A DNA stretch of 64,000 bases from an uncultured Clostridia bacterium. GTDB lineage: Bacteria; Bacillota; Clostridia; Oscillospirales; Acutalibacteraceae. Shown one piece after another: positions 63,972 to 64,000 of this stretch; position 1 is the stretch's first letter, and each line of letters opens with the position of its first letter. Position numbers and translations under genes: made by a program. Below the pieces are notes generated by a model. It was not told the DNA's origin. It searched no databases and worked only from the letters and a program-made list of their open reading frames with translations. Location of the stretch: contig CAKZZS010000064.1 in the NCBI GenBank assembly GCA_937884975.1, forward strand, positions 69,633-133,632, given 5' to 3'.

Positions 63972-64000
63972 CAGCAAATTCGCCTTGCTCATTTGCTGAC
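63972..64000. mobile_element. Start of a second palindromic element (cut by window edge)
   Basis: A perfect 8-bp palindrome cagcaaat (63972-63979) / atttgctg (63991-63998) begins directly at the tRNA-fragment breakpoint, as the 11-bp palindrome does at 49664. Only 29 bases are visible before the window ends, so identity with the first element is inferred. Confidence 0.4.

Overview
The window looks like a chromosomal segment of a low-to-moderate-GC Gram-positive anaerobe of the class Clostridia, most likely Oscillospirales/Ruminococcaceae-like. This rests on gene content and order: DUF1385-prmC, scpA-scpB-DUF2953-ytfJ-dacF-rluB, yloC-remA-gmk-rpoZ-priA-def-fmt-yugP-rsmB-rlmN-prpC-prkC-rsgA, and a fused ispH-rpsA gene after cmk-plsC. 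Start codons are often GTG or TTG and Shine-Dalgarno sites are of the GGAGG/GGTGA type. Promoters are close to the sigma-A consensus with 17-bp spacers. No rRNA, CRISPR array, transposase, integrase or prophage gene was seen.

Layout. 1-5 kb: the end of an ECF vitamin importer, typA, a thioesterase, and a DUF3343/cysteine-desulfurase pair. 5-9.7 kb: cyclic-di-AMP synthase cdaA and its regulator cdaR, a DUF1385 membrane protein, prmC and a site-2-type protease. 9.7-14.2 kb: scpAB condensin genes with sporulation-type genes (ytfJ/gerW, dacF-like) and rluB. 14.2-26.9 kb: a long, nearly gapless run for nucleotide metabolism, replication restart, translation initiation, RNA methylation and Ser/Thr kinase/phosphatase signalling. 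27-30.8 kb: an envelope-stress-type block (SPFH, zinc-ribbon, TPM-domain and a fourth unknown protein) resembling Bacillus ydjGHI. 30.8-38.3 kb: dusB (reverse strand), polA, rimI, gtrA-type, tsaD and GTP-dependent PEP carboxykinase. 38.4-45.9 kb: an MreB-like actin, hflX and a complete L-arabinose pathway (kinase, epimerase, isomerase, GPH symporter). 46-50 kb: three tRNAs (Arg, His, Gln), a regulator, a prohibitin-like protein, small proteins, a HAD phosphatase and tRNA-Leu with an unusual adjacent repeat element. 50-58.4 kb: a PdaA-like deacetylase lipoprotein, ackA (reverse), tmcAL, a flavoprotein, cmk, plsC and ispH-rpsA. 58.4-64 kb: an alpha-galactosidase gene interrupted by one in-frame TAG, a small membrane protein, ligA, a small acidic protein and an RluA-type pseudouridine synthase (reverse).

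Most genes are housekeeping. The strongest candidate for something undescribed is a non-coding element of about 120 bp, rich in perfect palindromes, next to tRNA-Leu(UAG). It is joined to a 19-nt copy of the tRNA 3' end that starts inside the T-loop. A second junction at the right edge of the window has the same breakpoint but a tRNA-Ser-like 3' end and a different palindrome. Together they suggest a family of tiny elements targeting tRNA T-loops. Other points of interest are a strong internal ribosome binding site at the ispH-rpsA fusion joint, overlapping divergent ackA/tmcAL promoters, and an arabinose operon attached directly to hflX.
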